64,000 bases of DNA from Nitrosomonas marina (GCF_900111605.1 NZ_FOIA01000010.1:42603-106602), one strand, 5' to 3'; counted from the stretch's first letter, positions 24,251 through 33,792 are shown. The notes: a model not told the origin generated them from the letters alone. A program made the numbers and translations.

Positions 24251-27052
24251 ATGCATAGCCTTTTTTCCCGTTTTCACCATAAACGTTTGCTGAACAATGT
24301 TAAGTCCGCTTTGGTTTGCGTTCTGATCATACTTGGCCTAGCGGCTTGCGGCGAAACGAAAGACGCAGAAACGCTGATTACCGAAGCCCTCGAATATCAG
24401 AAAAAAGGTGATGTCAATGCAGCCATCATTCAATTCAAAAATGCAGTCCAGCAGGAGCCTGATAACGCAAAAGCGCGTTTCTTGCTAGGAGCTGTTTATC
24501 AACAGCATAATGATCTGTTATCTGCCGAGAAAGAACTGAACCGGGCGCTTGATCTTGGCATGGATGCTCAAACTGTGCTTCCGGTCTTGTACCAGGTCCT
24601 GTTTGATCTGGGCAAATACCAGCACTTACTGGAAACAATTGAACAACATCCAGCGATCAGTTCTGATAAAGATACCCAGGTACTGCTTGGAAATACATTT
24701 CTGGTGTTAATGCGGAACCAGGAAGCTAAAGAAATTTTTGATCGATTACTTGCTGAAAATCCTGATTCTCCAGATGCTTTGATCGGACTGGCCAAATATG
24801 CGCTTGCTGAGAAGGATATGGCGCTTGCCTCTAAATATTCCGATCAGGCAATCAATAAAAATCCTGAAAATTTAAGTGCCTGGACCTTTAAGGCAAACAT
24901 GTTGCGTGCACAAAACAAATATAAAGAAGCATTAGACGCATTCAACAAAGTGGTACAGTTGGCCCCTAATAATGCAAATGCCCATTACAACAAAGCGACA
25001 GTTGAAATCAGTCTTGGCCAATACGACGATGCCGAAAAAAGTATCGCACTTGCGCGAGAAATAGCGCCAGATAACATTTTGTTACATCAGGCGCAGGCTT
25101 TTCTGGATTTTCATCAGGGAGAGCATGCAAAGGCCCTGAATTCCATTCAGACTGTGCTAAGCGCCGCCCCCGATCATCTACCCAGCGTGTTACTGGCTGG
25201 TGCAATACAGCTTTCACTGGGTTCATTTATACAGGCAGAACAATATCTTGAGCAATATCTAAAAAACATTCCTGGAAATATGTATGCGCGTAAACTGATG
25301 ATTAACGCGCTGCTAAAAAATAACAAGACCCAGCAGGCTATCGATTATCTGGAGCCTGCTTTGCCGGTCGCGCAGCAGGATCCGCAGCTGCTTGCGCTGG
25401 CAGGAGAGGTGTACATGCGAACTGGTCAGTATACCAAAGCCTCGGAATTTTATGAAAAAGCCAATAAACTCGCGCCGAATAGTGCGATGTTGCATACTGC
25501 GCTTGGCATGACAAGATTGGCTATGGGTGACCGGGAACAAGGTATAGCCGAGCTTGAGATGGCTACCGATCTGGATAAAGGCTCTCCAAGAGCCGGTATT
25601 TTACTGGTTTTAACGCATTTTCGCGCAAATGAATTTGACAAGGCCTTGTCGGAAATAAGTGAACTGGAACAGTCGAGTCCGCAAAACCCGCTTTTTCATA
25701 ACTTAAGAGGTGTTGCGTATATGGGCAAGAAGGATTTTGCCAGGGCTCGCGACAGTTTTAATAAGGCGCTTTCGGTTCAATCCGAATTTTTCCCGGCAAT
25801 TTCCAATCTTGCACGGCTGGATGTGTTAGACCAGAAACCCGAAAATGCTGAAAACAGGTTTAAAGCCCTACTCAAAAAGGATGATAAGAATGTTCAGGCA
25901 ATGAATGCGCTGGCAGCATTGGCTATATCCCAGGGCAATGTAGATGAGGCAACGCAATGGCTGGAATTGTCCAGTAATAAAAATCCGAATGCGTTGGATC
26001 CGGCATTGTATCTTGCAGCACATTATTTAAACCAGGGTGGGCAGGAAAAAGCGCTGCTTCTTGCAAGGAAACTGTATGGAACGTATCCAAACGAGCCCCG
26101 TGTACTCGAGTTATTGGGACAGGTGCAGCTTGCACAAAAAAATTATTCCGCTGCTCTGGATAGTTACGAAAAACTGGCGGCGCAATTACTTGATTCAGCA
26201 GCTGCACAGTTAAAAATCGCAGAAATCAATGCAGTTATGAAAGATTACGCTGCCGCTGATTCGGCCCTGAAAAAAGCTTTGTTCATTAATCCAAATTATA
26301 TTCAGGCAAAGGCTGCGCAGGCCAGGTTGGCCATGCTTGAAAACAATGAAAATAAGGCGTTATCGATTGCACAAAAAATACAAAAAGAGCATGCTGACAT
26401 GCCAGCCGGACATGCGCTTGAAGGTGATTTGCTGATGCAGCTAAAAAAACCGGAAGCAGCAGTGGCTGCCTATGAAAAAGCTTTTGCTGTGAAGCAGACC
26501 AGCTTGCTTGCTATCAAAATTCACACAGCATACAGCCAGTCTGGCGATGAAGCAAAAGCGCAGAAGCGTATATCACAATGGATCACTGACAATCCGCATG
26601 ACATTGCAACACGCTTATATCTCGCCAATACGTTTCTAACCAAAAATCAATACAACGATGCGGCCAAAGAGTATGAGGCGATTTTGCAGAATTATCCAAA
26701 CCAAATCACATCACTGAACAACCTTGCATGGTTATATCATCAGAGCAGCGATCCTCGAGCGCTGGAGTATGCGCAGAAAGCTTATGAAATTGCGCCAGGA
26801 TCTCCGGCTATCGAAGATACTTTCGGTTGGATTCTTGCGCAAAAAGGGGAGCTGGAGCGGGCACTGCGATTATTGAAAAATGCCGTATCCAAGGAACCGG
26901 ATAATGCAACTATTCAGTATCACTACGCCCATACCCTGGCGAAAACCGGTAAACAGAGCGAAGCGCGCCAGATATTGGACAAGATAACAAGATCAGACGC
27001 AGCATTCCCTGAAATCAGCGAAGCCAGAGAATTGCTAAAGCAGATACAATAG
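24251..27052 (+). CDS. prsT: PEP-CTERM/exosortase-system TPR lipoprotein PrsT
   Basis: PrsT is the TPR-repeat lipoprotein of XrtA-type exosortase/exopolysaccharide loci. The chosen ATG at 24251 follows a GGAG box 7 bp away and gives 933 residues, the usual length; upstream in-frame starts would put the signal sequence too deep. A lipobox LAAC lies at about residue 33. The N-terminal ETLITEALEYQKKGDVNAAII and FLLGAVYQQHNDLLSAEKEL segments match PrsT closely. The remainder is about 20 tetratricopeptide repeats. The divergent tviB/tviC pair makes sense as part of the same surface-polysaccharide region; the exosortase, PrsK and PrsR are not in this window. Confidence 0.92.
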   Translation: MHSLFSRFHHKRLLNNVKSALVCVLIILGLAACGETKDAETLITEALEYQKKGDVNAAIIQFKNAVQQEPDNAKARFLLGAVYQQHNDLLSAEKELNRALDLGMDAQTVLPVLYQVLFDLGKYQHLLETIEQHPAISSDKDTQVLLGNTFLVLMRNQEAKEIFDRLLAENPDSPDALIGLAKYALAEKDMALASKYSDQAINKNPENLSAWTFKANMLRAQNKYKEALDAFNKVVQLAPNNANAHYNKATVEISLGQYDDAEKSIALAREIAPDNILLHQAQAFLDFHQGEHAKALNSIQTVLSAAPDHLPSVLLAGAIQLSLGSFIQAEQYLEQYLKNIPGNMYARKLMINALLKNNKTQQAIDYLEPALPVAQQDPQLLALAGEVYMRTGQYTKASEFYEKANKLAPNSAMLHTALGMTRLAMGDREQGIAELEMATDLDKGSPRAGILLVLTHFRANEFDKALSEISELEQSSPQNPLFHNLRGVAYMGKKDFARARDSFNKALSVQSEFFPAISNLARLDVLDQKPENAENRFKALLKKDDKNVQAMNALAALAISQGNVDEATQWLELSSNKNPNALDPALYLAAHYLNQGGQEKALLLARKLYGTYPNEPRVLELLGQVQLAQKNYSAALDSYEKLAAQLLDSAAAQLKIAEINAVMKDYAAADSALKKALFINPNYIQAKAAQARLAMLENNENKALSIAQKIQKEHADMPAGHALEGDLLMQLKKPEAAVAAYEKAFAVKQTSLLAIKIHTAYSQSGDEAKAQKRISQWITDNPHDIATRLYLANTFLTKNQYNDAAKEYEAILQNYPNQITSLNNLAWLYHQSSDPRALEYAQKAYEIAPGSPAIEDTFGWILAQKGELERALRLLKNAVSKEPDNATIQYHYAHTLAKTGKQSEARQILDKITRSDAAFPEISEARELLKQIQ

Positions 27053-27108
27053 GGCTTTAGTAAATTACGGAAAAACAACGCAACCTGACAATGAAATAGC
27101 AATTGACC

Positions 27109-27168
27109 AACCCGGAATCGAATAACAGGCTCTGTATAACAGGCAGCGCCTGCTTGTGGTTCCGGGTT
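27109..27168. repeat. Structured convergent 3' region
   Basis: Arms AACCCGGAA (27109-27117) and TTCCGGGTT (27160-27168) enclose a smaller CAGGC-AGC-GCCTG hairpin. It lies between the convergent ends of prsT and ibaG. No T-run follows on either strand, so it is only a candidate bidirectional terminator. Confidence 0.45.
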
Positions 27169-27187
27169 CGCGGTTGCTCTCAGTAGT

Positions 27188-27430
27188 TCAGGAGAGTTCC
27201 GCCCATTGCTCCGGTGTAAAGGTCTTCATTGACAATGCATGGATTTCCTGTTTCATTTTGTCGCCAAGCGCCTGGTATACGAGCTGATGTTGTTGGATTG
27301 TCCGTTTTCCAATGAACTCGGAACTGACAATAACCGCCTGAAAATGATGGCCATCATCTCCCTCTACACGCACTAGTTCACAAGGCAATGAAGTTTCTAT
27401 GTGGTTTTTTATATTTTCTGCTGTAATCAT
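27188..27430 (-). CDS. ibaG: BolA-family protein IbaG
   Basis: Small BolA-family proteins bind [2Fe-2S] clusters together with monothiol glutaredoxins. The 80-residue product has the GHHFQAVIVSSEFIGKRTIQQHQLVYQ core and a C-terminal SMKTFTPEQW segment, which is the IbaG (YrbA) type rather than BolA proper. The conserved His ligand lies in the LVYQALGDKM..EIHALS part. In many proteobacteria ibaG lies near murA or mla genes, but here it is convergent with prsT and stands alone. Confidence 0.92.
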   Translation of the reverse strand: MITAENIKNHIETSLPCELVRVEGDDGHHFQAVIVSSEFIGKRTIQQHQLVYQALGDKMKQEIHALSMKTFTPEQWAELS

Positions 27431-27790
27431 TTTTTTCTCATGTAAAAATTGATATCGTAATCGATAAACTGTTTTTTATCATCCCTATTTCCTGTTTGGT
27501 TTCTTGCCGGTTTCAGTCAGCGATACGTCAATAGTACAATGGGACCTGCAATCTGGACCGCATGAGACACTGTTAGACTTGAAAATAATCAAATGTTCCT
27601 CAACTTTAATGGAAAATGAAGATCAGATGAAATATAGTTGAACAATTAGATAGAATTGCCTGCGAAACTGTAATTTAATGCATCATTCTTATAAAATGAC
27701 ACTCGTGTACTACAGTCAAATATATTGAACAGAAATGTCAGCATGGGTCCGGACCTTTTAAAATGCTAATTTATTTTTCGATGATTAACC
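27431..27790. other. AT-rich intergenic region, nothing clear
   Basis: About 360 bp between the divergent ibaG and endonuclease-like genes. It contains a GGTCCGGACC palindrome near 27746-27757 and no supported gene. Promoters for both flanking genes must lie here but no convincing pair of hexamers was found. Confidence 0.4.
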
Positions 27791-28543
27791 GTGTTTAACA
27801 AATTAAGTATAGCCACCTACAATATTCACAAGGGTTTTTCCAGTTTCAATCAACGCCTGATTGTGCATAAACAGAGAGACTGTTTGCGCGGTTTAAATAC
27901 CGATATTGTTTTCTTGCAGGAAGTGGTTGGACAGCACGCTAAACACGCCGCGCGTTTTACCAATTGGCCGGACGGCAGCCAACATGAGTTTTTCGCTGAT
28001 TCGGTGTGGCCCGAATCAGTGTACGGTAAAAATGCTGTCTATAAATCAGGGCATCATGGCAATGCCATTTTGAGTCGATATCCAATTGTCTCATGGGAAA
28101 ACGAAGATATTTCTGCCCATCGGTTTGAAAGCCGGGGTTTGTTGCACTGTGAGATCAGCATACCCAAATGGGAAGAAAACCTGCATTGTATTTGTGTACA
28201 TTTGGGCCTTTTTAAAAAGGGCAGGTACACACAGCTAAAAGCTTTAAAAAAACGTATCAAAAGACTTGTTCCCGCACATGCGCCTCTGGTTATTGCGGGT
28301 GATTTTAATGACTGGCGTGAAACAACAGGCCCAACCGTGGCGGATGCACTCGATCTTACAGAGGTTTTTGAGTTCACTGACGGCAGGGCAGCGCGGAGTT
28401 TTCCATCCGCGTTACCGATATTGCGCCTGGATCGCATATATGTCCGCGGGTTTCATATCGAGAATGCATGCGTACATCATGGACATCCCTGGTCCAAAAC
28501 ATCTGATCATGCAGCCTTGTCCACCAATGTCATTCGTAGATGA
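27791..28543 (+). CDS. Endonuclease/exonuclease/phosphatase-family protein, YbhP-like
   Basis: The 250-residue protein has the metal-dependent EEP fold: ATYNIHKG near the start, FLQEV (catalytic Glu), HHGNAILSRYPI, a GDFNDWR motif, and the terminal SDHAAL His. It starts with GTG at 27791; an ATG immediately upstream is out of frame. Its stop overlaps the start of clsB by 4 bp (ATGA), so they are translationally coupled. E. coli has the same pair (ybhP-clsB), suggesting a role in membrane phospholipid metabolism, but the substrate is unknown. Confidence 0.9.
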   Translation: MFNKLSIATYNIHKGFSSFNQRLIVHKQRDCLRGLNTDIVFLQEVVGQHAKHAARFTNWPDGSQHEFFADSVWPESVYGKNAVYKSGHHGNAILSRYPIVSWENEDISAHRFESRGLLHCEISIPKWEENLHCICVHLGLFKKGRYTQLKALKKRIKRLVPAHAPLVIAGDFNDWRETTGPTVADALDLTEVFEFTDGRAARSFPSALPILRLDRIYVRGFHIENACVHHGHPWSKTSDHAALSTNVIRR

Positions 28544-29724
28544 GCAAGACGACGTATGTAGGTGGCAACGCAATCAGGCTGCTTCATAATGGTAGGGAAT
28601 ATTTTCCGGCCCTGGAGCAGGCGATCGATTCCGCGCAGTATGAAATTCATCTAGAGACATATATTTTTGCTGATGACTTAACTGGACGAACAATATCTGC
28701 AGCACTGATTCGTGCTGCTCAGAGAGGTGTATCCGTCCATTTGCTAATGGACGGATTCGGTTCTTATAGGCTGCCAAACAGCTTTATTCAGAATATGCTG
28801 GACGCTGGTGTAAAAATTCTGATATATCGGCGTGAAGTGTTTTTCTTTCGGTTGCGCCGGCACCGATTGCGCCGCATGCACCGGAAACTCGCAGTAATTG
28901 ATGCCCGAATTGCTTTTACGGGCGGTATCAATATTATTGATGATTGCGCGCAACCGTTTGATCAAGTGCCACGTTTTGATTATGCAATATCAATCGAAGG
29001 GCCGCTTTTAAAAAAAATTTATGCATCGGTACAACGTTTATGGTGTATCGTCGCCTGGGCGCATTTTAAGAAACGCTGGATCAGCCCGCTAAAACTCTCG
29101 TCTGCAGCTAAACGCAAGGGCAATCAGCTCGCTGGTTTTCTGATACGCGATAATTTCCGCCATCGTCACGATATTGAGCGAGAGTATCTGGGGGCTATTG
29201 ATGCTGCACAAAATGAAATTATCATTGCCAACGCATACTTTCTTCCCGGTCGGCATTTTTGCGACGCATTGAATAAAGCAGCTCGGCGCGGCGTTAAAGT
29301 CAAGTTGTTATTGCAGGGAAAGGTAGAATACCGGTTGCAGCACTACGCGACACATGCTTTGTACGGCAAACTGCTTGATGCGGGCATTAGAATTTATGAG
29401 TATACGCAAGGGTTTTTGCATGCCAAAGTCGCTGTCATCGACCACTACTGGGCGACGGTTGGTTCCTCAAATATTGACCCATTCAGCCTGATGCTTGCGC
29501 GCGAAGCTAACGTAGTAATAAAGGATCGCGACTTTGCCAATCAGCTCAGATCGAGTTTAATGCGTGCTGTAGCCAAGCATTCCATATTGGTGGCGCGTAC
29601 CAGCTGGCAGTCAAAATCCTGGTTTTACCATGCTGTCAACTGGCTAAGCTATTTTATTATCTATTACGCGCAGAGTATTCTGGGTTACGGTCACAAGCCT
29701 GCTAAACATCATATTGCCGTATAA
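28540..29724 (+). CDS. clsB: Cardiolipin synthase, ClsB type
   Basis: ClsB joins two phospholipid molecules to form cardiolipin. The 394-residue protein carries two phospholipase D motifs: HRKLAVIDARIAFTGG (HxKxxxxD, about residue 110) and HAKVAVIDHYWATVGSSNID (about residue 298). It lacks the two N-terminal membrane helices of ClsA, as expected for ClsB, but has a hydrophobic C-terminal segment (WLSYFIIYYAQSIL). It is translationally coupled to the preceding endonuclease-like gene. Confidence 0.92.
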   Translation: MSKTTYVGGNAIRLLHNGREYFPALEQAIDSAQYEIHLETYIFADDLTGRTISAALIRAAQRGVSVHLLMDGFGSYRLPNSFIQNMLDAGVKILIYRREVFFFRLRRHRLRRMHRKLAVIDARIAFTGGINIIDDCAQPFDQVPRFDYAISIEGPLLKKIYASVQRLWCIVAWAHFKKRWISPLKLSSAAKRKGNQLAGFLIRDNFRHRHDIEREYLGAIDAAQNEIIIANAYFLPGRHFCDALNKAARRGVKVKLLLQGKVEYRLQHYATHALYGKLLDAGIRIYEYTQGFLHAKVAVIDHYWATVGSSNIDPFSLMLAREANVVIKDRDFANQLRSSLMRAVAKHSILVARTSWQSKSWFYHAVNWLSYFIIYYAQSILGYGHKPAKHHIAV

Positions 29725-29730
29725 TTGACC

Positions 29731-30744
29731 ATGGTGTTAGACAAAGGAGCGCTGGATCAGAAGCAGCTTGAGCAAATTGCTGTCGCAGCCCGACTATTGA
29801 GACGGGGCGGTATTGTTGCATTCCCCACCGAGACAGTCTATGGATTGGGTGCTGATGCAACCAATACAGATGCTGTCCAGAAAGTTTATAAAATCAAACA
29901 ACGTCCTGTAGATCACCCCCTCATCGTGCATATTGGCGATATGGCGCAACTGGATATCTGGGCAGTGGAAATACCAGAAGCGGCTCGGTTGCTGGCCAGA
30001 CATTTCTGGCCCGGACCCTTGACATTAATTCTGAAGCGCAGCGCGCATACTCCGGATTGCGTTACCGGCGGTCAGGATACCGTTGGTTTACGGATACCCG
30101 CACATCCAGTGGCGTTAGAACTGCTTCACATGATTGGCCCAGATAAAGCGATTGCAGCACCATCTGCGAATCGATATGGCAGAATCAGTCCGACCACTGC
30201 GAAACATGTACGCAACATCTTGAGTGACAAAATTGATATGATTCTGGATGGAGGCGCCTGTAATATTGGTCTTGAGAGTACAATTGTCAGTTTTGAGGAT
30301 GATGCGGTTTTTTTACTGAGACCTGGTGGAATTCCTGTTTCAGCGATTGAGTCGGTCTTAAGTAAACCAGTGATTTCGTATCAAAATAAAAAAACTGCAG
30401 TACGTGTACCCGGTGCATTACCCTCACACTACGCACCTGCAACACCGCTTCAGCTTTTTCATCTTCCCGAACTCGTTCAAACCGCAATTAAGCTTGCTGC
30501 GCAGAATTTGCGCGTAGCTGTGATCACCTGGTCTGATGCCGATGTGTCACAATTCAGTGTTCCGAATGTTCAACATGTTCGAATGTCTTCAGATCCTGTT
30601 CGCTTCGGCCAGCATCTTTATGCCGTTCTTCACCAGCATGACCAGGCAGCGATTGATTATATTTTAATGGAGACGCCACCGGAGCTACCGGCATGGCTTG
30701 CTATATCCGACCGCTTGCAACGCGCAAGTCAAGCTCATTTATAA
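29731..30744 (+). CDS. tsaC: L-threonylcarbamoyladenylate synthase, long Sua5 type
   Basis: This enzyme makes threonylcarbamoyl-AMP from threonine, bicarbonate and ATP, the first step of tRNA t6A37 modification. The ATG at 29731 gives 337 residues. The YrdC domain is seen in GGIVAFPTETVYGLGADA, KIKQRPVDHPLIVHI and PSANRYGRISPT. The extra C-terminal Sua5 domain (about 220-337, with PGALPSHYAPATPL) marks the long Sua5/YwlC type. It follows clsB by 6 bp, so is probably in the same transcript. Confidence 0.94.
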   Translation: MVLDKGALDQKQLEQIAVAARLLRRGGIVAFPTETVYGLGADATNTDAVQKVYKIKQRPVDHPLIVHIGDMAQLDIWAVEIPEAARLLARHFWPGPLTLILKRSAHTPDCVTGGQDTVGLRIPAHPVALELLHMIGPDKAIAAPSANRYGRISPTTAKHVRNILSDKIDMILDGGACNIGLESTIVSFEDDAVFLLRPGGIPVSAIESVLSKPVISYQNKKTAVRVPGALPSHYAPATPLQLFHLPELVQTAIKLAAQNLRVAVITWSDADVSQFSVPNVQHVRMSSDPVRFGQHLYAVLHQHDQAAIDYILMETPPELPAWLAISDRLQRASQAHL

Positions 30745-30754
30745 ATTTATTACT

Positions 30755-31540
30755 ATGCACGCAAACAATACACACAATACACTTAAAGCAGTTTTATTTG
30801 ATGTTGACGGCACACTGGCTGATACTGAACAAGATGGCCACCGTCCTGCATTCAATGCCGCATTTCAGGAATTCAACCTTTCCTGGCATTGGGATATCCC
30901 ATTATATGGTGATTTGTTGCAAATTACCGGCGGCAAAGAAAGAATCCGCTATTTTATCGAACAATACGCGCCAGAAGCGCTGAACAGAAAAGATCTGGAT
31001 GAATGGATAGCCAGTCTGCATAAAACCAAAACACGCCATTTCAAAAAACTCATGGAGCAGGGGGGGATACCTCTTCGACCGGGTGTTAAACGCTTGATTC
31101 ATGAATTACGTAGCAAAAACATCAAGATCGCCATTGCAACTACAACAACACCCGAGAATGTAGCTTATTTGCTGCAATCAACGATGGGTGGGGATGCGAT
31201 GGAATTGTTTGATGTAATAGGTGCAGGTGATATTGTTCCGAAGAAAAAACCAGCACCCGATATTTATTTCTGGGTTATGGAGAAATTGAAACTGGAGCCG
31301 GCCCAGTGTCTCGCAATCGAAGATTCCGAAAACGGATTGAAGGCGGCCCTTGCAGCACACCTGCCTACTTTAATTACTATTAATAATTATACACGCCTGC
31401 AGAACTTCGAAGGCGCTCTGGCCGTATTGTCGGATCTGGGTGAGCCGGAGAAAAAATTTTCGCTAATCACGCATAATCCGGTTCTTGTTGATAAAAATTG
31501 GATAGATACAGAGGCCTTACAGCAGTTGATTGGCAAATGA
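30755..31540 (+). CDS. CbbY-like HAD phosphatase
   Basis: The 261-residue product is a HAD-superfamily phosphatase: VLFDVDGTLADTE (nucleophile Asp), IAIATTTTPENV, KKKPAPDIYFWVM and IEDSENGLKAAL. The TGGKERI segment and the cap sequence match CbbY, which in Calvin-cycle bacteria removes the Rubisco inhibitor xylulose-1,5-bisphosphate. The start at 30755 avoids overlap with the Sua5 gene; no clear ribosome binding site is present. It is not next to Rubisco genes here, so its true substrate remains to be shown; beta-phosphoglucomutase-like activity is an alternative. Confidence 0.85.
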   Translation: MHANNTHNTLKAVLFDVDGTLADTEQDGHRPAFNAAFQEFNLSWHWDIPLYGDLLQITGGKERIRYFIEQYAPEALNRKDLDEWIASLHKTKTRHFKKLMEQGGIPLRPGVKRLIHELRSKNIKIAIATTTTPENVAYLLQSTMGGDAMELFDVIGAGDIVPKKKPAPDIYFWVMEKLKLEPAQCLAIEDSENGLKAALAAHLPTLITINNYTRLQNFEGALAVLSDLGEPEKKFSLITHNPVLVDKNWIDTEALQQLIGK

Positions 31541-31588
31541 TGTCGTTCTGTAAAGTAGACGGAGGTTTCGTCTGGTGCCTGAAAAAAA

Positions 31589-32014
31589 TTACTTGGCTAT
31601 TTGCTTTTCCCGTATTTCATCAAGTGTTTTGCAATCAATGCATAGCGTGGCGGTAGGACGAGCCTCAAGACGTTTCAATCCAATCTCAATACCGCAGCTT
31701 TCACAGTAACCATAATCTTTGGAATCGATTTTGGCGATAATTTCATCTATTTTTTTAATGAGTTTGCGTTCTCGATCGCGATTTCGTAATTCCAGCGTCA
31801 TATCGGATTCCTGGCTCGCACGGTCGTTTGGGTCTGCAAATACAGTGGCTTCGTCCTGCATTGTATGCACAGCACGGTCAATATCTTGACCCAATTCAAC
31901 TTTCATACCCTCAAGAATCTTGCGAAAATGATCAAGCTGTTCCGGGCTCATATAATCTTCACCCTCTTTTGGTTCGTAAGGCGTTACATTTTTGCTCTGT
32001 AGCTCTTGCGGCAT
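31589..32014 (-). CDS. dksA: RNA polymerase-binding regulator DksA
   Basis: DksA inserts a coiled coil into the RNA polymerase secondary channel and works with ppGpp in the stringent response. The 141-residue product has the coiled-coil tip with [11 protein letters not shown] (Asp61 and Asp64 matching the active aspartates) and a four-Cys zinc finger (Cys104, 107, 125, 128). An AGGAG box precedes the ATG. All key residues are present, so it is a full DksA, not a Cys-lacking paralogue. Confidence 0.96.
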   Translation of the reverse strand: MPQELQSKNVTPYEPKEGEDYMSPEQLDHFRKILEGMKVELGQDIDRAVHTMQDEATVFADPNDRASQESDMTLELRNRDRERKLIKKIDEIIAKIDSKDYGYCESCGIEIGLKRLEARPTATLCIDCKTLDEIREKQIAK

Positions 32015-32218
32015 CTTAATGTGCTCCTAATTTTCCTGTTATTATGGGTAAAAATTGAATGACAGCCTCAAAGTTTAACAAGATATTATACAACAAATTA
32101 TTTTTTTCGATGTAATACTCATATATAGAAAAATTTAAAAAAATTCGCTGCGTTCAGTAACTTAATTTCACAAACCCTATCAGCCTATTTAATTACATAC
32201 ATCTTGTTTCATTCTTAA

Positions 32219-32243
32219 TTATATTACTGCTACAGTAATATAA
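32219..32243. repeat. Perfect inverted repeat, possible operator
   Basis: Arms of 11 bp, TTATATTACTG and CAGTAATATAA, flank a 3-nt centre. It sits about 170 bp before the rpmE start and 205 bp before dksA, inside the 397-bp intergenic region 32015-32411, which otherwise holds only AT-rich DNA. The symmetric form with AT-rich arms suggests a regulator site, but it does not closely match Fur, Zur or Fnr boxes known to me. Confidence 0.5.
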
Positions 32244-32411
32244 CATGTATGCTGATAGCAGTTTTTTATCGTAATATCCGGTGGTCAGAATGCCAAATGG
32301 AAGTTGCACGAGTATGAATATTAACGGATAATAACGGATTGCTTTTAATGAGAAGCAGCGAAGTAAATTATTTCTCTTTTTTTTGGTTTATAGCGCAAGG
32401 GTACAAAAACA

Positions 32412-32654
32412 ATGAAAGCAGGTATACATCCCGACTATCAGGAAATAACAGTCACATGCAGTTGTGGCAATGAGTTTAAAACGCGCTCAACTTTGGGTAA
32501 ACCCTTGAGTATTGAAGTTTGTTCAGTCTGCCATCCTTTTTATACTGGCAAGCAAAAAATCGTCGATACGGCAGGGCGTGTGGAGAAATTCCGTCAGAAG
32601 TACGGTACTCAGATACCAAAGCGCAGCAGTGCCAACGCGAAAGCTTCGACTTAA
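32412..32654 (+). CDS. rpmE: 50S ribosomal protein L31
   Basis: L31 binds the central protuberance of the large subunit and bridges the subunits. The 80-residue protein starts [12 protein letters not shown] and contains the zinc-binding Cys residues (TCSCGNEF and [12 protein letters not shown]). It is therefore the Zn-containing C+ type, and a Zur-repressed C- paralogue would be a separate gene. A weak AAGGG box is upstream. It is monocistronic. Confidence 0.97.
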   Translation: MKAGIHPDYQEITVTCSCGNEFKTRSTLGKPLSIEVCSVCHPFYTGKQKIVDTAGRVEKFRQKYGTQIPKRSSANAKAST

Positions 32655-32677
32655 CATTTGGCTCACAGAAAGTTGAT

Positions 32678-32722
32678 CTTTTTCGGCGAAAAAGCTTATT
32701 AGATAATTCCGGCTTTTTTTTT
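32678..32722 (+). terminator. Possible rpmE terminator
   Basis: A 7-bp stem CTTTTTC-GGC-GAAAAAG lies 24 bp after rpmE. The T-run (nine T) comes only 18 nt after the stem, so it is a weak candidate. Confidence 0.35.
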
Positions 32723-32869
32723 ACTTACGAAATTATACTTTGGTACATTGGGCGAGCGTGTTTTAACCACTGAAAAACTGTCTAATATGTGTAGCTGCTG
32801 TGTTTTCAAGATTTCCGATCACCTTGAAAATTTAATCTCCGCGCTATCTTCTGCTATGGCAAATGCTTT

Positions 32870-33463
32870 TTAGCAGTTTGTTATTGCAGGAATGTTTTTG
32901 AGCATTCGTATTCCATTGTAAAATGTTGTTATTCTGGATTTATCCAGCATGACGCAAGGTTTTCTAAAACGCTCGCAGTAACGTTTTGTTATCCAGAAAG
33001 CTTCATGCCTGATACAGTCAATTGGGCATATGACCAGATCGGTCAGTGCCAGTAGACTGTGCAATGTATCTAGTGAAGCATTATTACCACCATGAAAGCA
33101 TAGAAACCGCCCACCTGCATCCTCAATAATTTGTTGGTAAGCTGGATACAAGTTCTTTTGTCCGCCCACACATAGTACGGACCGGTCTGCAAAGCTTACA
33201 TTGTTCGATTCTTCCAGGCGTGTGCTAGCTTTAATAATCGGAACATAAAATTGGCAACTGACTGGGTGGGCAGTCTTTTCAGACTGCCTCATTGATATTG
33301 AACGAGGGGCGGCGGATTGATTGATAAATACTTTGAGGCATCGAAAAATTGCGTCAGAGGACTGAAAGCGGATTGATGTGACAGGCATTGACGTCGCGGT
33401 GCCTGCGCTTGCAAAATTCGGCGACAAGAATTCGTAAACCAGTTTCTTTATCTGCTTCATCAT
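32870..33463 (-). CDS. DUF2325 family protein
   Basis: The 197-residue protein has in its C-terminal half (about 90-197) the DUF2325 signature: SVLCVGGQKNLYPAYQQIIEDAGG, then HGGNNASLDTL, LVICPIDCIRHEAFW and KPCVMLDKS. The first 90 residues are low in recognisable features. DUF2325 proteins are often found next to iron and haem genes; here hemP lies directly upstream under a Fur box. The function is unknown. The start is one of two consecutive ATG codons, with a weak upstream GGGTG. Confidence 0.85.
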   Translation of the reverse strand: MMKQIKKLVYEFLSPNFASAGTATSMPVTSIRFQSSDAIFRCLKVFINQSAAPRSISMRQSEKTAHPVSCQFYVPIIKASTRLEESNNVSFADRSVLCVGGQKNLYPAYQQIIEDAGGRFLCFHGGNNASLDTLHSLLALTDLVICPIDCIRHEAFWITKRYCERFRKPCVMLDKSRITTFYNGIRMLKNIPAITNC

Positions 33464-33578
33464 TCAAAACACCCGATAAAAAAGGCTGGCTTGCCTGGGG
33501 AGGAGCAGGCTGGCTTGCCAAAGTGCCGAGGTCAAAGGAGAAAGGATCAACCCCTGCGGCAACGAAATAAATAACTGT

Positions 33579-33773
33579 TTATTTGGTCAAGATCAACTTG
33601 CCGCTGCGTGTTTTTTGCAACAAGTAACACTCGCCATGGTGCTGTATATACACAACATTGCTGTGCGCAAACAACGAGCTGCTATCTATCGGCAGATTAT
33701 ATGAGTGTGTCTCTGTAAACCGCCTATTTCCATACTGTATTGACTGCGGTCGTATTTTGGCTGAATTATGCAT
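33579..33773 (-). CDS. hemP: Haem uptake protein HemP
   Basis: HemP is a very small protein that in betaproteobacteria activates haem-uptake genes under iron limitation. The 64-residue product ends YLLQKTRSGKLILTK, the typical HemP C-terminus (GKLILTK). A clear AAGGTGA box precedes the ATG, and a Fur box lies 20 bp further upstream. The DUF2325 gene follows 115 bp downstream on the same strand. No haem receptor gene follows in this window. Confidence 0.92.
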   Translation of the reverse strand: MHNSAKIRPQSIQYGNRRFTETHSYNLPIDSSSLFAHSNVVYIQHHGECYLLQKTRSGKLILTK

Positions 33774-33792
33774 AGCAATATCACCTTTTTAA

